Source of the DNA: Caballeronia sordidicola
GTDB lineage: Bacteria > Pseudomonadota > Gammaproteobacteria > Burkholderiales > Burkholderiaceae
Length of the DNA: 64,000 nt
Reading direction: 5' to 3'
Assembly (NCBI RefSeq): GCF_000729995.1
Contig: NZ_JNFG01000005.1
Location: 1-64,000, forward strand
The translations under genes and the position numbers were made by a program. Positions 36,518-45,695 of this stretch are shown piece after piece (position 1 is the first letter of the stretch; each line of letters begins with the position of its first letter). Below the pieces are notes generated by a model, which was not told the DNA's origin, did not search any database, and saw only the letters and a list, made by a program, of their open reading frames with translations.

Positions 36518-36596
36518 AGGGGAATCACAGGCAGGTTCGAGCGTCCGACATGATAAACCATCGCGCCGGACGCTCTGCCCGACTGCCAGCGACCGC

Positions 36597-37193
36597 TCAA
36601 AGATCGAAGAAAACCGTTTCCTTCGGTCCTTGCAGATGAATATCGAAGCGATAGATCGTATTCGACGTGCCTGCTTCCCGTTTAGCGACCAGCGTGCCGC
36701 GGCGTTCCTGAGGCACTAGCGCCAGGACGTCATCGCGTGCGTTAGCTTCGGCTTCATCGTCGAAATAGATGCGCGTATAAGCGTGCAGCAACATGCCGCG
36801 CATCAACACGATCACATCAATATGCGGCGCCGAATCGCCCCCTGTGCTGCCCGGCTTGACTGTGTCCACGACGAAGCGCAACTCCGGGTCCGTCCCGGTG
36901 CCCACCCGCGCGAAACCGCGAAAGCCCGACTTGCGTGCCTCTGCCGTCGTGCTCACATAGCGGCCGGTGGAATCGGCCTGAATCATTTCGATCACGGCAT
37001 CGCCCACCACTTTCTCTTCACCGTCGAATACTTGCCCGACGATGCTGATGTGCTGACCCACCGATTCCCGATCCGCAATCGACGGCGTGAACAGGCTTTT
37101 CAAATCGAAGTTGTATTGCTCGGGACACAAGCCATAAGCGAAGTACGGTCCGACCGTTTGCGACGGGGTTTGTTTAAAAGTGGTCATGTTCAA
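36597..37193 (-). CDS. pcaG: Protocatechuate 3,4-dioxygenase alpha subunit
   Basis: 198 residues. With PcaH it cleaves protocatechuate between the two hydroxyls to beta-carboxymuconate, the first beta-ketoadipate step. TPSQTVGPYFAYGLCPEQYN is the alpha opening, and HIDVIVLMRGMLLHAYTRIY is the beta-sandwich strand lacking the Fe ligands carried by PcaH. Its ATG overlaps the pcaH stop (ATGA, 37190-37193), implying coupled translation. Confidence 0.96.
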   Translation of the reverse strand: MNMTTFKQTPSQTVGPYFAYGLCPEQYNFDLKSLFTPSIADRESVGQHISIVGQVFDGEEKVVGDAVIEMIQADSTGRYVSTTAEARKSGFRGFARVGTGTDPELRFVVDTVKPGSTGGDSAPHIDVIVLMRGMLLHAYTRIYFDDEAEANARDDVLALVPQERRGTLVAKREAGTSNTIYRFDIHLQGPKETVFFDL

Positions 37194-37912
37194 GCCTCCG
37201 TCGGGGTCTGGTTCGCGCCGCGCAGCACGATGTCGAACTCATAACCGAGCGCATAGCCTTCCTCGGTCGTATCGATGGAAAAGCGCGAGATCATCCGGTT
37301 GCGCGCATGTTCCGGCGTGCCCTGGAAGATCGGATCGAGGTCGAGCAGCGGGTCGCCGGGGAAATACATTTGCGTGACAAGACGCGAGCCGAAGTAGTCG
37401 CCGAACAACGAGAAGTGGATGTGATTGGGACGCCACGCGTTGGCATGATTACCCCACGGATACGCGCCCGGCTTGACCGTAAGAAACCGGTACCGCCCCT
37501 CGTTGTCAGTCAGGCAACGGCCGGCGCCCAGGAAATTCGGATCAAGCGGCGCCGCGTGCTGGTCGGCTTTGTGAACATAACGCCCCGCCGCATTCGCTTG
37601 CCAAATCTCGACCAGCGTGTTGCGCACGGGCCGGCCGCCTTCGTCGAGCACGCGGCCCGTCACGATGATGCGTTCGCCCAGCGGCTCGCCATTCTTCGCG
37701 GCGTTGCGCGTGAGGTCATGATCGAGCTTGCCGAGATCATCGGCGCCGTACACCGGCACGCGCCGGTCCTTCAGGTTCTCTTTCAGCGGGATCAACGGGC
37801 GCGACGGGCTGCGCAACACGGACGACTTGTAACCCGGATGGCGATAAGGCGGGTGGGAATCCCAGTCGCGCGGGCTCAGGATGAGGGAGGGGGAACTCAC
37901 GGGGGAAGTCAC
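37190..37912 (-). CDS. pcaH: Protocatechuate 3,4-dioxygenase beta subunit
   Basis: 240 residues starting at the GTG at 37912, chosen for GGAG 8 bases upstream; another GTG at 37948 has no such site. It binds the non-haem Fe(III): Tyr and His ligands are in GAYPWGNHANAWRPNHIHFS, the second Tyr in VTQMYFPGDPL. First gene of the pcaHG pair. Divergent from pcaQ with a short shared promoter region. Confidence 0.96.
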   Translation of the reverse strand: MTSPVSSPSLILSPRDWDSHPPYRHPGYKSSVLRSPSRPLIPLKENLKDRRVPVYGADDLGKLDHDLTRNAAKNGEPLGERIIVTGRVLDEGGRPVRNTLVEIWQANAAGRYVHKADQHAAPLDPNFLGAGRCLTDNEGRYRFLTVKPGAYPWGNHANAWRPNHIHFSLFGDYFGSRLVTQMYFPGDPLLDLDPIFQGTPEHARNRMISRFSIDTTEEGYALGYEFDIVLRGANQTPTEA

Positions 37913-37964
37913 TTTTTTGTCTCCGACTTTTAAAATATGAATCAACACTTTATCTAAGTGATGA

Positions 37965-38003
37965 AGTTATGGAAAATGACGTTTTATGCATTCAGACATA
38001 ACT
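37965..38003. promoter_or_regulatory. Inverted repeat in the pcaH-pcaQ gap, candidate PcaQ site
   Basis: AGTTATG (37965-37971) and CATAACT (37997-38003) form an inverted repeat with a 25-base spacer in the 98-base divergent gap. ATAAC-type half-sites are characteristic of PcaQ and other LysR-type operators. Assignment to PcaQ is inference. Confidence 0.5.
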
Positions 38004-38010
38004 AATCGTC

Positions 38011-39033
38011 ATGGCTAAAAACCCTGTGCCGTCCGTCCCTGCGGCGTCGAACAAGCTGAGTAAGCTGAACCAGCCAATCTTGCCGATCGCCAACCTGACC
38101 AGCGGCCGGATCAAGTTCCGGCATCTGCAGTGTTTCCTGGCGGTGACGCAATTCGGCAGCGTGCAGCGCGCCGCTGACAGCCTGTCGATTACGCAACCGG
38201 CGGTATCGAAAACTATAGGCGAGCTGGAATCCATACTGGGCGTCCGGTTGTTCGAACGGGGCCGCCGAGGCGCCGCGCCGACGCGCGAAGGCAGACTATT
38301 TGCGCCGCACGCTGCAGCCTGCGTAGGGGCTTTGCGCGAGGGAGTGGATGAATTGTCCCGGCATGGCGACGACCTGCCCGGCACGGTCGCGATAGGCGTC
38401 TTGCCGACCGTCGCGCCTGCGTTGCTGCCGCCCACGCTTGCCGCGTTTCGGGAGCACTGGCCGGACGTCTCCGTGCGGGTATGGACCGGGTCGAACTCGC
38501 AATTGCTCGAACGCCTGAAATCCGCCGATACCGACCTGGTTATCGGCCGCCTGTCCGAACCGGAAGGCATGCAGGGGATGACCTTCGAGCAGTTGTACCG
38601 TGAGCCGTTGACGGTCGTTGTGCGCAGCGATCATCCGCTCGTGCATGAAAGCAATATCACGGCGTCGGTGCTTGCCCGCTTTCCGGTGGTCGTGCCGCCA
38701 TTTGGGACGCTGATCCGACAGTCCGCTGAAAGCGTGTTGACGGCGTTCGGCGCACAAGCGCTGAGTTCGCTGATTGAAACCTTGTCGGTGTCGCTTGGGC
38801 GCGCTCTTGCATTGCACAATGACGCGATATGGTTCGTGCCCGCAAGCGTGGTGGAACACGACATCGAATTGAAGCTGCTGGCCCGCTTGCCGATGCCCTT
38901 TGCCGGCGCCGATGAACCCATCGGCCTGATACTGCGCCATGACCGCGTCCGCTCGCCTGCACTGGATAGTCTGATCGATGCCATCCGGGAAGCCGGAAGG
39001 CAGCGTGAGGCGGTTCGTATCGGTATGAAATAG
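38011..39033 (+). CDS. pcaQ: LysR family activator of the pca genes
   Basis: 340 residues with a ~30-residue N-terminal tail before the HTH (FRHLQCFLAVTQFGSVQRAA, DSLSITQPAVSKTIGELESI). The effector domain follows (GTVAIGVLPTVAPALLPPTL). Position divergent from pcaHG and the GRIKFRHLQCF opening are typical of PcaQ, which activates protocatechuate genes in response to beta-carboxymuconate-type metabolites. Confidence 0.9.
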   Translation: MAKNPVPSVPAASNKLSKLNQPILPIANLTSGRIKFRHLQCFLAVTQFGSVQRAADSLSITQPAVSKTIGELESILGVRLFERGRRGAAPTREGRLFAPHAAACVGALREGVDELSRHGDDLPGTVAIGVLPTVAPALLPPTLAAFREHWPDVSVRVWTGSNSQLLERLKSADTDLVIGRLSEPEGMQGMTFEQLYREPLTVVVRSDHPLVHESNITASVLARFPVVVPPFGTLIRQSAESVLTAFGAQALSSLIETLSVSLGRALALHNDAIWFVPASVVEHDIELKLLARLPMPFAGADEPIGLILRHDRVRSPALDSLIDAIREAGRQREAVRIGMK

Positions 39034-39343
39034 CGCGTATCCAGGCTTGCCGCAGGCACTTGTTACCGTAAATGCGGTATCGGCAAAACCCCATTAGCAT
39101 GCGTGCGATAAAAGCTATATAAGTGGGCCAAGCCTGCTTCAGTCAACAGTCAAGGCAAGCGCAAAGCCGCCTTGAAAAGCAGCATAAAAGCTGGGAGTCA
39201 CGAGCCGCGCATAAGCGCCGCAAACAACCTTACTGTAAGCATGCGCAACAGAATTGCGTGCAACCAAAGTTCGCTTTGCGCTGTCTGACTCCGCAACTCG
39301 CAACGCTTCAATCCTCAGGACGACCATCAAAGCCGCCAGCAAG
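39034..39343. other. Intergenic region before the receiver-domain gene, no gene seen
   Basis: A 310-base gap. The frame of the next gene is open through the last ~90 bases of it, but the upstream codons have no domain content. No clear promoter or hairpin could be supported. Confidence 0.35.
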
Positions 39344-39712
39344 ATGAGAACCGTATTGCTCGTCGACGACGACCCCGCCACCCTCGAAGCCTGGACCCTG
39401 TGCATGCAGTCGGCCGACTGCACGGTGCTGTCCGCGTTCGACGGCAACGGTGCGCTTGCACTATTGGGCGAGCACAGCGTGGATATCGTGGTGTCTGACT
39501 GGATGATGCCGGGGCTTGGCGGCGCTCTGTTATGCCAGACGATGAAGACCAACTCGGCCTTGGCCCACATTCCCTTCCTGATGATCTCGGGCCATCCGCA
39601 CCCGCCGGCTTTCGTTCACTACGACGGCTATTTACAGAAGCCCGTCGAGACCGAAGCGCTGTTGTCAGCGGTGGACCGGCTGTGCGCGGCGAAGCGACGC
39701 CGGCCGTTCTGA
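39344..39712 (+). CDS. Single-domain response regulator (receiver only)
   Basis: 122 residues from the ATG at 39344 (MRTVLLVDDDPATLEAWTLC). It is a CheY-like receiver: acidic pocket DDD at 8-10, phospho-acceptor Asp in DIVVSDWMMPGLGGA (~53), Ser in LMISGHP and Lys in LQKPVE. There is no output domain and no kinase gene next to it, so the partner kinase is unknown. Confidence 0.92.
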   Translation: MRTVLLVDDDPATLEAWTLCMQSADCTVLSAFDGNGALALLGEHSVDIVVSDWMMPGLGGALLCQTMKTNSALAHIPFLMISGHPHPPAFVHYDGYLQKPVETEALLSAVDRLCAAKRRRPF

Positions 39713-39796
39713 CGTTCTGACGTTTTGACCCATCAACGCACCGAGCCGCTGCTGACCACGGGTTACCGCGCGTAGGTAGCCCGCTCGGGTGCAGAC

Positions 39797-40510
39797 TCAA
39801 GCCAGCCGCGCCATTTCCTTTTCCATCCGTTCTTGCGCCAGCCTGTTCAACTCTTGCGGCACCACACAATCGGCGGGCAGCGGCGGCAGCACGATCACGC
39901 GAATATGCCCGGGCTGATCGGGCCAGCCTTTTGCCGGCCAGTATTTGCCGGCGTTATGCACGACCGGGACGGCGGGCACTTGCGTGGAACACGCGAGCCT
40001 CACGCCGCCTGACGCCAGCTTGAGCGGCGCATCGTGCGCGACCCGCGTGCCTTCCGGAAAGATCACCACCACATCGCCCAGCGCGAGCTTTTCCGCGCAT
40101 TCGCGCGTGACGGCCTGATGCGCCTGACGGGGCGAACCGCGGTCCAGGCTCACCATATCCAGACCCTTGAGCACCCAGCCGAAGAACGGAATGCGCTTGA
40201 GGTCGCTCTTGAATACGAAGCTGATGCGGCGCGGAAACAGCGCCATGAACGCGAGCGTTTCCCATGTCGATTCATGCCGGCACAGCATGATGAACGGTTC
40301 GTTCGGCAGGTTCTCCAGCCCTTCGACCGAACACGATACGCCGGTGATCGCGCGCATCATCCAGACCATTGCGCGGCACCATTGTTTGGCGAGCCAATAA
40401 CGGCCGCCGCGGCCGACGAACGGAAACAAAGGCAGAATCAGGATCGACCACACGGTACCGCTGCCAAGCAGGTAGGTCGCGAATAGCCACTTGACGAAGG
40501 TTCGATGCAT
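39797..40510 (-). CDS. plsC: 1-acyl-sn-glycerol-3-phosphate acyltransferase
   Basis: 237 residues from the ATG at 40510 (MHRTFVKWLFATYLL), an N-terminal membrane anchor. It acylates lysophosphatidate to phosphatidate. The catalytic motif is RHESTWE (H-x4-E instead of the classic H-x4-D, as often seen in this group); the FPEGTR motif is in DVVVIFPEGTRV. It ends 85 bases after the receiver gene on the opposite strand. Confidence 0.9.
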   Translation of the reverse strand: MHRTFVKWLFATYLLGSGTVWSILILPLFPFVGRGGRYWLAKQWCRAMVWMMRAITGVSCSVEGLENLPNEPFIMLCRHESTWETLAFMALFPRRISFVFKSDLKRIPFFGWVLKGLDMVSLDRGSPRQAHQAVTRECAEKLALGDVVVIFPEGTRVAHDAPLKLASGGVRLACSTQVPAVPVVHNAGKYWPAKGWPDQPGHIRVIVLPPLPADCVVPQELNRLAQERMEKEMARLA

Positions 40511-40728
40511 TAAGAAATGGACGTGGTAAAAATGGGGCGAAAGGGGTGCGGCGGGTTGCAAAGCGTCCTGGGGTACGGTGACCGGCCCGACGTTTGAGCC
40601 CGGCGTGCGAAACCCGAAGGATAGCCTGTGCGGCGCTCCATGTCCCAAACTGGGGTTCTGGGCCTGCCCCTGAACTAACCGCCCGATGACAATCAGAGAG
40701 GCACCGGCCTCTCTTTAACGGAGTTGCA

Positions 40729-41910
40729 ATGACGGACGAAGCAAACAGCGAAGTAAAGGCCGAATTGACGAACGGCGATGCCGCCAAGCCGGCGCCTGCG
40801 TTCGAGGACGGTCTGCTGGATGTCGGCGATGGCCACGCCATGTACTGGCGCGCACAAGGGCCCAAGGACGCCCCCGTGATGCTGATTGTCCACGGTGGCC
40901 CCGGCGGCGCGATGAACCTGAAGTGGGCGGATGTGCTCGATACATCGAGGTGGCGGATGGTTTTCTTCGATCAGCGCGGCTGCGGCAAATCCACGCCGTT
41001 CGGGAAGCTGGAGCACAACGGCACGAACGATCTTATCGGCGATATGGAGAAGTTGCGGGTCGCGCTCGGCATCGAAAAGTGGGCGCTGTTCGGCGGCTCG
41101 TGGGGCACGACACTCGCGCTCAGCTACGGCGTCACGCATCCCGATCGCTGCCTCGGCTTTTTGCTGCGCGGGATTTTCCTGGCGCGCAAGGAGGATATCG
41201 ACTGGTTCCTGTGGGATGTGCAGCGCGTGTTTCCGGATGCGCACCGGGCGTTTCTGGATGCCATCGAGACCGCGAGCGGCCAGCGTCCGCGCAATGCCGC
41301 CGAGATCCTGGCGCTGACCGGCGCGCCCCTTGCCCGTTTCGATGACGCCGGCATCAAGCTCGCCCGTGCGTGGTCGGGCTTCGAGGCGACGTTGTCGGTA
41401 GTGAATAAACCCGCGCCGAAGAAGGGTGCTGACCAGACGAATAAGGACGAATCGAAAGGCGACGAATCGGTCGTAACGGTACAAACCACCGCCACGCCGC
41501 CCGAACCGACCCAGGCCGACGCGACCCAAGCCGACGCGACCCAAGCCGAGCCGGCCACCCCCGAAGCCACCCGCGAGGCCAATGCCGCTGCGATCTCCAT
41601 GTCGCTGCTGGAGCACCACTACATGGCGCATGAGTTGCCGCCGGAGCCGTTGTTGCCGCGTATCGGGAGGATTGCGCATTTGCCGTGCGTGCTCGTACAC
41701 GGCCGCTTCGACATGGTGTGTCCCGCCGATCAGGTGCAGGCCCTCGCCGACGTGTGGCCGGGCGCGCAGCTATCCATCGTCGATGCCGCGGGCCACTGGA
41801 CCTTCGAGCCCGGCAACGTGACAGCGTTGAAAGCCGGCGGCGAGTATCTTGCACGAACGCTGGCCGCGACGCCGGCTACAGCTCCGGATTCAACCCCAAC
41901 GCTAGGCTGA
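40729..41910 (+). CDS. pip: Prolyl iminopeptidase (S33), with a repeat-rich insertion
   Basis: 393 residues, alpha/beta hydrolase releasing N-terminal proline. Oxyanion HGGPGGAM (~54), nucleophile Ser in GGSWGTTL (~125), Asp in GRFDMVCP and His in AGHWTFEP. Family members are ~310-330 residues. The extra length includes a low-complexity insertion in the cap (residues ~225-290) rich in Thr, Ala, Pro and Glu with repeats of TQADA. The catalytic set is intact. The last 9 bases overlap the opposing EAL gene. Confidence 0.92.
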   Translation: MTDEANSEVKAELTNGDAAKPAPAFEDGLLDVGDGHAMYWRAQGPKDAPVMLIVHGGPGGAMNLKWADVLDTSRWRMVFFDQRGCGKSTPFGKLEHNGTNDLIGDMEKLRVALGIEKWALFGGSWGTTLALSYGVTHPDRCLGFLLRGIFLARKEDIDWFLWDVQRVFPDAHRAFLDAIETASGQRPRNAAEILALTGAPLARFDDAGIKLARAWSGFEATLSVVNKPAPKKGADQTNKDESKGDESVVTVQTTATPPEPTQADATQADATQAEPATPEATREANAAAISMSLLEHHYMAHELPPEPLLPRIGRIAHLPCVLVHGRFDMVCPADQVQALADVWPGAQLSIVDAAGHWTFEPGNVTALKAGGEYLARTLAATPATAPDSTPTLG

Positions 41911-43149
41911 AGGCGGCAGCAACCCGGTCGCCGACGCGGCGAGACGCTCCCAGTCGAGATCCGCGCCGAACACGAGCGGGTCGCCGCGATAGTTGATGAA
42001 GATCGACAGCGTCACGCACAGCCCGGTGCCGGTCGCCGATAAATACGGAGCACTCACCATCAGCCGCTGCGGATACGCGAGGGCATCGACGAAATACGGC
42101 CGGTTGTCCCAGCGGCCGATCGACGGCTTGCTCAGTGGCGCGAGGCGAGGAGCGATCGGGATTGCGCCGGCGCCTTCGATCATCGGGATGCATTCGCGGC
42201 CGCCCTGATCGAGGAAAAAGCAACATACCGTGCTCGGCAGCGCCCGCAGATCCTCGCAGGCCCGATCCGGCAACGCGCCGGAGCACATGCGTTCGGCCGC
42301 CTCCGCAAAGCGCGTCCGATACGGCATCAGCAGCAAGTCGACGGCAAGCTCGCGGGTCTGGCGCGTGTGAGCGAGAGTATCGAAGACGGTTTCGATCTGC
42401 TGCGTCGCGGCTTCCTCGGGCGAGTTTCCGGGACCTGGCTGGCCGAACAGGAAGCCCTGCACGAAGTCCACACCCGAGCGCGCCGCCAGCAGCAAGTCCT
42501 CCTCGGTCTCGATGCCTTCGGCCACCACCAGCATGCCTGCCTCGTGCAACAGGCTCACCAGCTTCGGCATCACTGACTCGCGCAGGTCCGGCTGATGCGC
42601 GTGAATAAGGCTGCGATCCAGTTTCACGATGTCCGGCCGCAAGGTCAGCAACCGATCCAGGTTCGAGTGGCCGGCACCGAAGTCGTCCACTGCCACCAGA
42701 AAGCCGTGGCGCCGGAACGCCTGGGTCGCGTGGGCGAACGCGCAGACGTCGTTGCCGCCTGATTCCAGCAATTCGATCACGATTTCTTCCGGCCGCATGC
42801 CCGAATCACGCGCGATGCCGGCGAGTTGCTGCGCATAGCCGGGATCGATGAAACTGGCCGGCGTCACGTTCAGGAACAGCCAGCTCTGGCCGGGCAGCCA
42901 TTTGGCTGCGTTGTGCAAATGGGTGACATGACTCAGGCGGTCGAGTGCGCCCGTCGAGCTCTCCACGATCGCTTTCGCGAACAGTTCGAACGGCTCCAGC
43001 AACCCCCCGGCGGATGCAACGCCGCGCAACAGGGCCTCGTAACCGACCTGGCGCTGGTGGGGCAAGCTGTAGATCGGCTGGAAATGCGAACAGAGCACGA
43101 TGCCGTCGAACGCGGCCTGCGGGCGAGGCTTACCGAGTGCGCGCCGCAT
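41902..43149 (-). CDS. EAL-domain c-di-GMP phosphodiesterase with YkuI_C-like C-terminal domain
   Basis: 415 residues from the ATG at 43149; an upstream frame is open to 43533 but lacks domain content. The EAL domain spans ~20-260: YEALLRG, FLNVTP, IELLESG, VAVDDFGAGHSN, VKLDRS, VVAEGIETEED. The metal and catalytic Glu/Asp/Lys residues are present, so it is probably active. The C-terminus (~290-400; WDNRPYFVDALAYPQRLMVS) resembles the Cache/PAS-like YkuI_C domain. No signal peptide or membrane helix. Cytosolic. Confidence 0.88.
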   Translation of the reverse strand: MRRALGKPRPQAAFDGIVLCSHFQPIYSLPHQRQVGYEALLRGVASAGGLLEPFELFAKAIVESSTGALDRLSHVTHLHNAAKWLPGQSWLFLNVTPASFIDPGYAQQLAGIARDSGMRPEEIVIELLESGGNDVCAFAHATQAFRRHGFLVAVDDFGAGHSNLDRLLTLRPDIVKLDRSLIHAHQPDLRESVMPKLVSLLHEAGMLVVAEGIETEEDLLLAARSGVDFVQGFLFGQPGPGNSPEEAATQQIETVFDTLAHTRQTRELAVDLLLMPYRTRFAEAAERMCSGALPDRACEDLRALPSTVCCFFLDQGGRECIPMIEGAGAIPIAPRLAPLSKPSIGRWDNRPYFVDALAYPQRLMVSAPYLSATGTGLCVTLSIFINYRGDPLVFGADLDWERLAASATGLLPPSA

Positions 43150-43650
43150 CAGGAAGCCGCCGCCAGGAAATGGGCATTGCCGGTTGGCGCAGCCATGCTG
43201 TCTAGTGCAACACGTCCCGAGACGAATAGTGAAAAGGCGCGCAGGATGAACGGCATGAACCGTGCGGGCAACCCTGTCAGCCGCGGCGTGCGACGACGGC
43301 GTACCGGCCCGGTCAGAACGGCTGCACAAACGCGAGCCAGGAACAGTTCGAACATGATGTTGGTCTGCGCGCGTGAATACGACAATGGGACGAATGGGAC
43401 GCGGCTCGGCAACGCTTGAGGCCGGACAACATCTTATCGGATCAAATGGCGGTTGGCTTGAGCGTGAAGGCATCATGCCACGCGAAGGCCTGACGCCGGC
43501 AGCTTTGATGGGCGGGCGTTTGCGGGATGCCACAAATTCCGGGGAAGGCCTGCCGGACGGTAAATTTGGGACAGGAATGGTACGATCGCGCCTTGCAAGC
43601 CGGCGGGCGCTGCTCGTCGAACAAGTGAATCATGTTACGGAGGCGACCCG
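43150..43650. other. Divergent gap between EAL gene and hypothetical gene
   Basis: A 501-base stretch. The upstream extension of the EAL frame (to 43533) is Arg/Pro-rich and looks non-coding. A ribosome site TTACGGAGGCGA precedes the ATG at 43651. No further gene seen. Confidence 0.4.
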
Positions 43651-44073
43651 ATGGCCCAACAGAAAACCAACCCGAAGCTGGAGCAGGCGCTGACGCGCGG
43701 CGACCTCGCGATCCGCCAGGCCAACTCCGGCCGCGCAACCGCCGTGCTGCGCGCGCTTGGCAAGATGATTGTGGAGGCTTCGGCGACCATCGGCGTGGAA
43801 GCGTTCGTTGTGATTCATGACGGCGACAAGATCTACGATCCGGCCGACGGCATGTGGCCGCAACAACTGCTGGTGTCGCTCGATGGCCCGGTGGAGGACG
43901 CAGATCCGGATGAATTGCGCACCGTGACCTTGATGGCCGACACCCCCGCAACCGTGTTCCGATGCGAATGGCAACGCGCGGACGGCAAGATCGGTCGTCA
44001 GGAAGGGCGCCCGCTCGCGATGGTGGCGTTCATCACCGACGTGGACATTCCCTGGCTCGACGACGAGGACTGA
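43651..44073 (+). CDS. Conserved-looking hypothetical protein
   Basis: 140 residues behind a strong ribosome site (CGGAGG). Acidic C-terminus ending DVDIPWLDDED. No signal peptide, membrane helix or recognised domain; predicted alpha then beta pattern (AVLRALGKMIVEASATIGVE, then AFVVIHDGDKIYDPADGMWP). Monocistronic. Function unknown. Confidence 0.75.
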   Translation: MAQQKTNPKLEQALTRGDLAIRQANSGRATAVLRALGKMIVEASATIGVEAFVVIHDGDKIYDPADGMWPQQLLVSLDGPVEDADPDELRTVTLMADTPATVFRCEWQRADGKIGRQEGRPLAMVAFITDVDIPWLDDED

Positions 44074-44770
44074 GAAGCCCGACAAGAAGTCTGACTTATC
44101 CTGCACAAACGGGCGGATGCGCCTTGCATCCGCTACCCCAAGCCTCTTCGCTTCTCCATTCTGCAAAACTGGCAGTTGAGTCACGCTTCAGGCGTAATTC
44201 TCTTCCAATTCCCAAAGCTCGAACACGCAGCCCCGTCGAATTGCTTTCGCTTGCTTAGTGAAATGCCATATCGGCCAAAGGGGTTATTTGCGGCGACTTG
44301 TATTCGTCGGTTTAATAGACCTCCCTTGTTGCAATCGGATCATTCCCCGCCCGCGTATCCAGCCGCTTCGCTTGCACGCTATTCACCCTCGATATAAAGT
44401 CGGTGATAAAAAATCCGTTATATAAGCATAAGCACGTTAACGGTGCAGCGCCGAAGATAGCGCAAGGAAAACATGACGTTGGAATATTTCTATCCCATAG
44501 TTAATGGCATAAAGAATCCCGCTTCACGCGTTCGACACACCTTACCTGCCGGAAATTTTTCATAATACGAAATTCCAGCGATCATTAGGGTCGCCGGACG
44601 CGAAAAGCACTGAAAATACAGATCTTTTTGAAGTTTATTTAGAGATTTATTTGCTAGCGCGCACCCCATCAATTGCCTTTGGGCGAGACTAAATCCGTCG
44701 TGCGATTCGTTTGCGTCAAGTCAAACGTTCCGCGACGTCCTTCTTCTCGCCAAAAATGGGGTAGCACAAA
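44074..44770. other. Long AT-rich noncoding stretch upstream of the FeeM-like gene
   Basis: 697 bases with AT content clearly above the neighbours, especially 44260-44700 (e.g. TTATATAAGC at 44420-44429). No open frame with domain content. It probably holds the promoter and a long leader of the gene at 44771, or an undetected small RNA; nothing specific can be supported. Confidence 0.45.
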
Positions 44771-45574
44771 ATGGAACAGCTTAATCAGGCAGGTCAAAGC
44801 AGCGTTTTTCGGAACGGACATATTGAGCACGGTAAGCGTGCAGAGCGGCTTGAACTCGCGGCCGTACAGGCGCTAAAGAAGCCGGAGTCCATGCCGTTCA
44901 CGATTCGCATCGTCTCGGCGGATCATGATCTTCAGAAAGCGGTACAGGTTCGGCGTGTGGCTTACGGTCGCCATTTGCCGGCTTTTGCGGAGAAAATGGC
45001 AGTCGAAGCGTGTGATCGCGATCCGGGTACGGTGATTCTGCTTGCTGAATCGAAGCTCGATGGCGCGCCGCTCGGCACCATGCGTATTCAAACCAACGAA
45101 TACGCACCGCTCGGCGTTCAGGGATCGGTCGAATTGCCGGCCTGGTTAAAAAGTGGCCGTCTCGCGGAGGCCACTCGCCTTGGCGTGGCCGGCGGAACGA
45201 TTGGCCGCGTGGTAAAAATGATGCTGTTCAAGTCTTTGTTTTTATACTGTGAGCAGCAGCAGATCGACTGGACGGTGATTACCGCGCGTTCGCCGCTGGA
45301 TCGGGAATATGAAGCCATGCTGTTCGAAGATGTTTTCGGTTATCGGCAATTCATTCCGATGGCGCATGTCGGCAATCTGCCGCATCGGGTTCTGGCCGGC
45401 GAAGTCGGTGTCGCGCGTCGGCGCTGGGAGGAGGCGAAGCACCCGCTATTTCAGTTCGTGTTTCAAACGCATCATGCTGATATCGATTTGCGGGCGGCAG
45501 ATTTATCTTTCGAGCGAGAAACGGTAGGATGCCCGGAAGCTCCGCAGGTTGCGCAGGTTGCTTATGGCAGGTAA
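44771..45574 (+). CDS. FeeM-like N-acyl amino acid synthase (GNAT fold)
   Basis: 267 residues. Residues ~45-200 have the GNAT-like fold of the FeeM/N-acyl amino acid synthases, which join a long fatty acyl group (from acyl-ACP) to an amino acid: VRRVAYGRHLPAFAEKMAVE, LGTMRIQTNEYAPLG, ATRLGVAGGTIGRVVKMMLF and the C-terminal EAMLFEDVFGYRQFIPM. The first ~45 residues are a tail. A membrane GGDEF-EAL gene follows 121 bases later. The product is inferred from family similarity only. Confidence 0.75.
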   Translation: MEQLNQAGQSSVFRNGHIEHGKRAERLELAAVQALKKPESMPFTIRIVSADHDLQKAVQVRRVAYGRHLPAFAEKMAVEACDRDPGTVILLAESKLDGAPLGTMRIQTNEYAPLGVQGSVELPAWLKSGRLAEATRLGVAGGTIGRVVKMMLFKSLFLYCEQQQIDWTVITARSPLDREYEAMLFEDVFGYRQFIPMAHVGNLPHRVLAGEVGVARRRWEEAKHPLFQFVFQTHHADIDLRAADLSFERETVGCPEAPQVAQVAYGR

Positions 45575-45695
45575 TAAACAATAAAACAATAACCCGGTCG
45601 TACGTTGGCGCGGGACAGACTGAGGCGATGGCGACCTAGGACCGGCCGCCATCGCCCGCGCGGCATGGGTTAGTGCAACCAGGGGAACACCAGGT

